Source: Deltaproteobacteria bacterium
GTDB taxonomy: Bacteria > Myxococcota_A > Polyangia > JACPQR01
Length of the DNA: 62,848 nt
Assembly: GCA_016190375.1 (NCBI GenBank)
Contig: JACPQR010000204.1
Span: forward strand, 1-62,848
Direction: 5' to 3'
In this document: piece by piece, positions 62,468 to 62,848 of the stretch
How positions within the stretch are numbered: position 1 is the first letter of the stretch
How the letters are laid out: each line of letters opens with the position of its first letter
Position numbers and translations under genes: made by a program
The notes under the pieces: model-generated
What the model was told of the DNA's origin: nothing
Database searches by the model: none
The model's input: only the letters and a program-made list of their open reading frames with translations

Positions 62468-62848
62468 CGCGCGAACGAGGCGGGCTCGGAGGTCGGACCA
62501 AGGCCCCGAGCAGCACGACGAACAGGCACGACAACGGAAGTCGGCCCAGGCCATCGACGTACGCGTGGCTCTCGAGCGAGCTGGCGACGTCCTCCGGCTC
62601 GCCGTCCCCGCATTCCTCGTTCGACCGGGTGATGACCTCGTTGATCGCACGGCCCGTGTCGGCTCCGAGCAGGTACTCGTAGCGGACCGCAGCCTCGTCG
62701 CAGCCGGGGCGCACGATCGAGGTGACGCGCGAGAGACCGTCGTACTCGATGGTCGTCGCCTGGCCGTTGTAGTCGCGAAGCTCGGTGATGACCCCAAGAC
62801 CCGCGTCCCAGCTCGCGGTCGTCACGAGCGATGAGCCCTCGCCCGTGA
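62439..62848 (-). CDS. Rhs/YD-repeat protein, C-terminal fragment (runs off the window)
   Basis: Open from the right edge to 62439. LRDYNGQATTIEYDGLSRVTSIVRPG is the YD repeat (in parts: YNGQATTIEYDGLSRV), followed by VRYEYLLG and SHAYVDGLGR. After 62540 similarity ends and the tail becomes unrelated (LPLSCLFVVLLGALVRPPSPP). It stops inside the last bases of the GNAT gene on the other strand. Either the gene is truncated here or a toxin tip has been lost. Confidence 0.7.
   Translation of the reverse strand, partial: TGEGSSLVTTASWDAGLGVITELRDYNGQATTIEYDGLSRVTSIVRPGCDEAAVRYEYLLGADTGRAINEVITRSNEECGDGEPEDVASSLESHAYVDGLGRLPLSCLFVVLLGALVRPPSPPRSRATASVPRIA

Overview
The window is about 70% GC, densely packed and coding on both strands. 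It looks like a chromosomal segment of a myxobacterium-type bacterium (Myxococcota, probably near Polyangiales/Sandaracinaceae or an uncultured relative). Pointers are Pkn2-type Ser/Thr kinases with PEGA or low-complexity tails, a C-terminal MYXO-CTERM-like tail, FHA-GGDEF proteins, a MshEN/HD/receiver/PATAN mosaic, Asp-Ala-Gly-rich lipoprotein linkers, collagen-like lipoproteins, an Rhs fragment, and many short ATGA/GTGA gene overlaps. No rRNA, tRNA, CRISPR array or phage was seen.

Layout. 0-5 kb: a repeat arm, two lipoproteins, a Ser/Thr kinase, a DUF6483-like protein and a YkgJ-type Cys-cluster protein. 5-10 kb: a pair of acyl-CoA dehydrogenases, then (minus strand) a GH1 glycosidase lipoprotein coupled to an FHA-GGDEF protein. 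10-20 kb: selB, a PEGA kinase, deoC-deoA, a beta-helix surface protein, an orphan antitoxin with a decayed toxin, and a hydrolase-like lipoprotein. 20-28 kb: a complete BMP-type nucleoside ABC transporter (minus), a single-domain response regulator, and a PNP-cytidine deaminase-amidohydrolase operon (plus). With deoC-deoA these make a nucleoside uptake and salvage module. 28-36 kb (minus): a giant Zn-ribbon/TPR protein, a second FHA-GGDEF, a 5'-nucleotidase, and L27/L21 with a near-consensus promoter. 36-43 kb (plus): a membrane protein, tandem OPA-type transporters, a double-parvulin lipoprotein, a VapBC pair and a tungsten-type aldehyde:ferredoxin oxidoreductase. 43-47 kb (minus): gatCAB-mtnA. 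47-54 kb: hybrid kinase, HD-domain mosaic, lone MlaE permease, thiC. 54-57 kb: two paralogous collagen-like PPC lipoproteins. 58-59 kb: moaB. 59-62 kb: a RiPP locus made of a Nif11-like-leader precursor with a tandemly repeated core, followed by a B12-type radical SAM maturase and a GNAT acetyltransferase. The right edge holds the end of an Rhs gene.

Two things stand out. First, the RiPP locus at 59.3-61.8 kb has a near-canonical sigma54-type promoter, a precursor with a 27-bp duplication in its core, and a radical SAM enzyme with an unusual C-x7-C-x2-C motif. Second, there is a family of small decayed cassettes: a body gene (23S-IVP-like four-helix-bundle, or GxxExxY) bracketed by terminal inverted repeats that are themselves short tandem-repeat arrays (GTTGAC or GGAAGGCG units). 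Copies or parts lie at 1-165, 48527-48752, 50885-51050 and 57298-58105. A 41-bp hairpin module with a compensatory stem change is shared between 25.06 and 57.3 kb. A further genome-organisation signal is a -10-like hexamer placed 6-10 nt before the start codon of about ten genes, suggesting widespread leaderless transcription.
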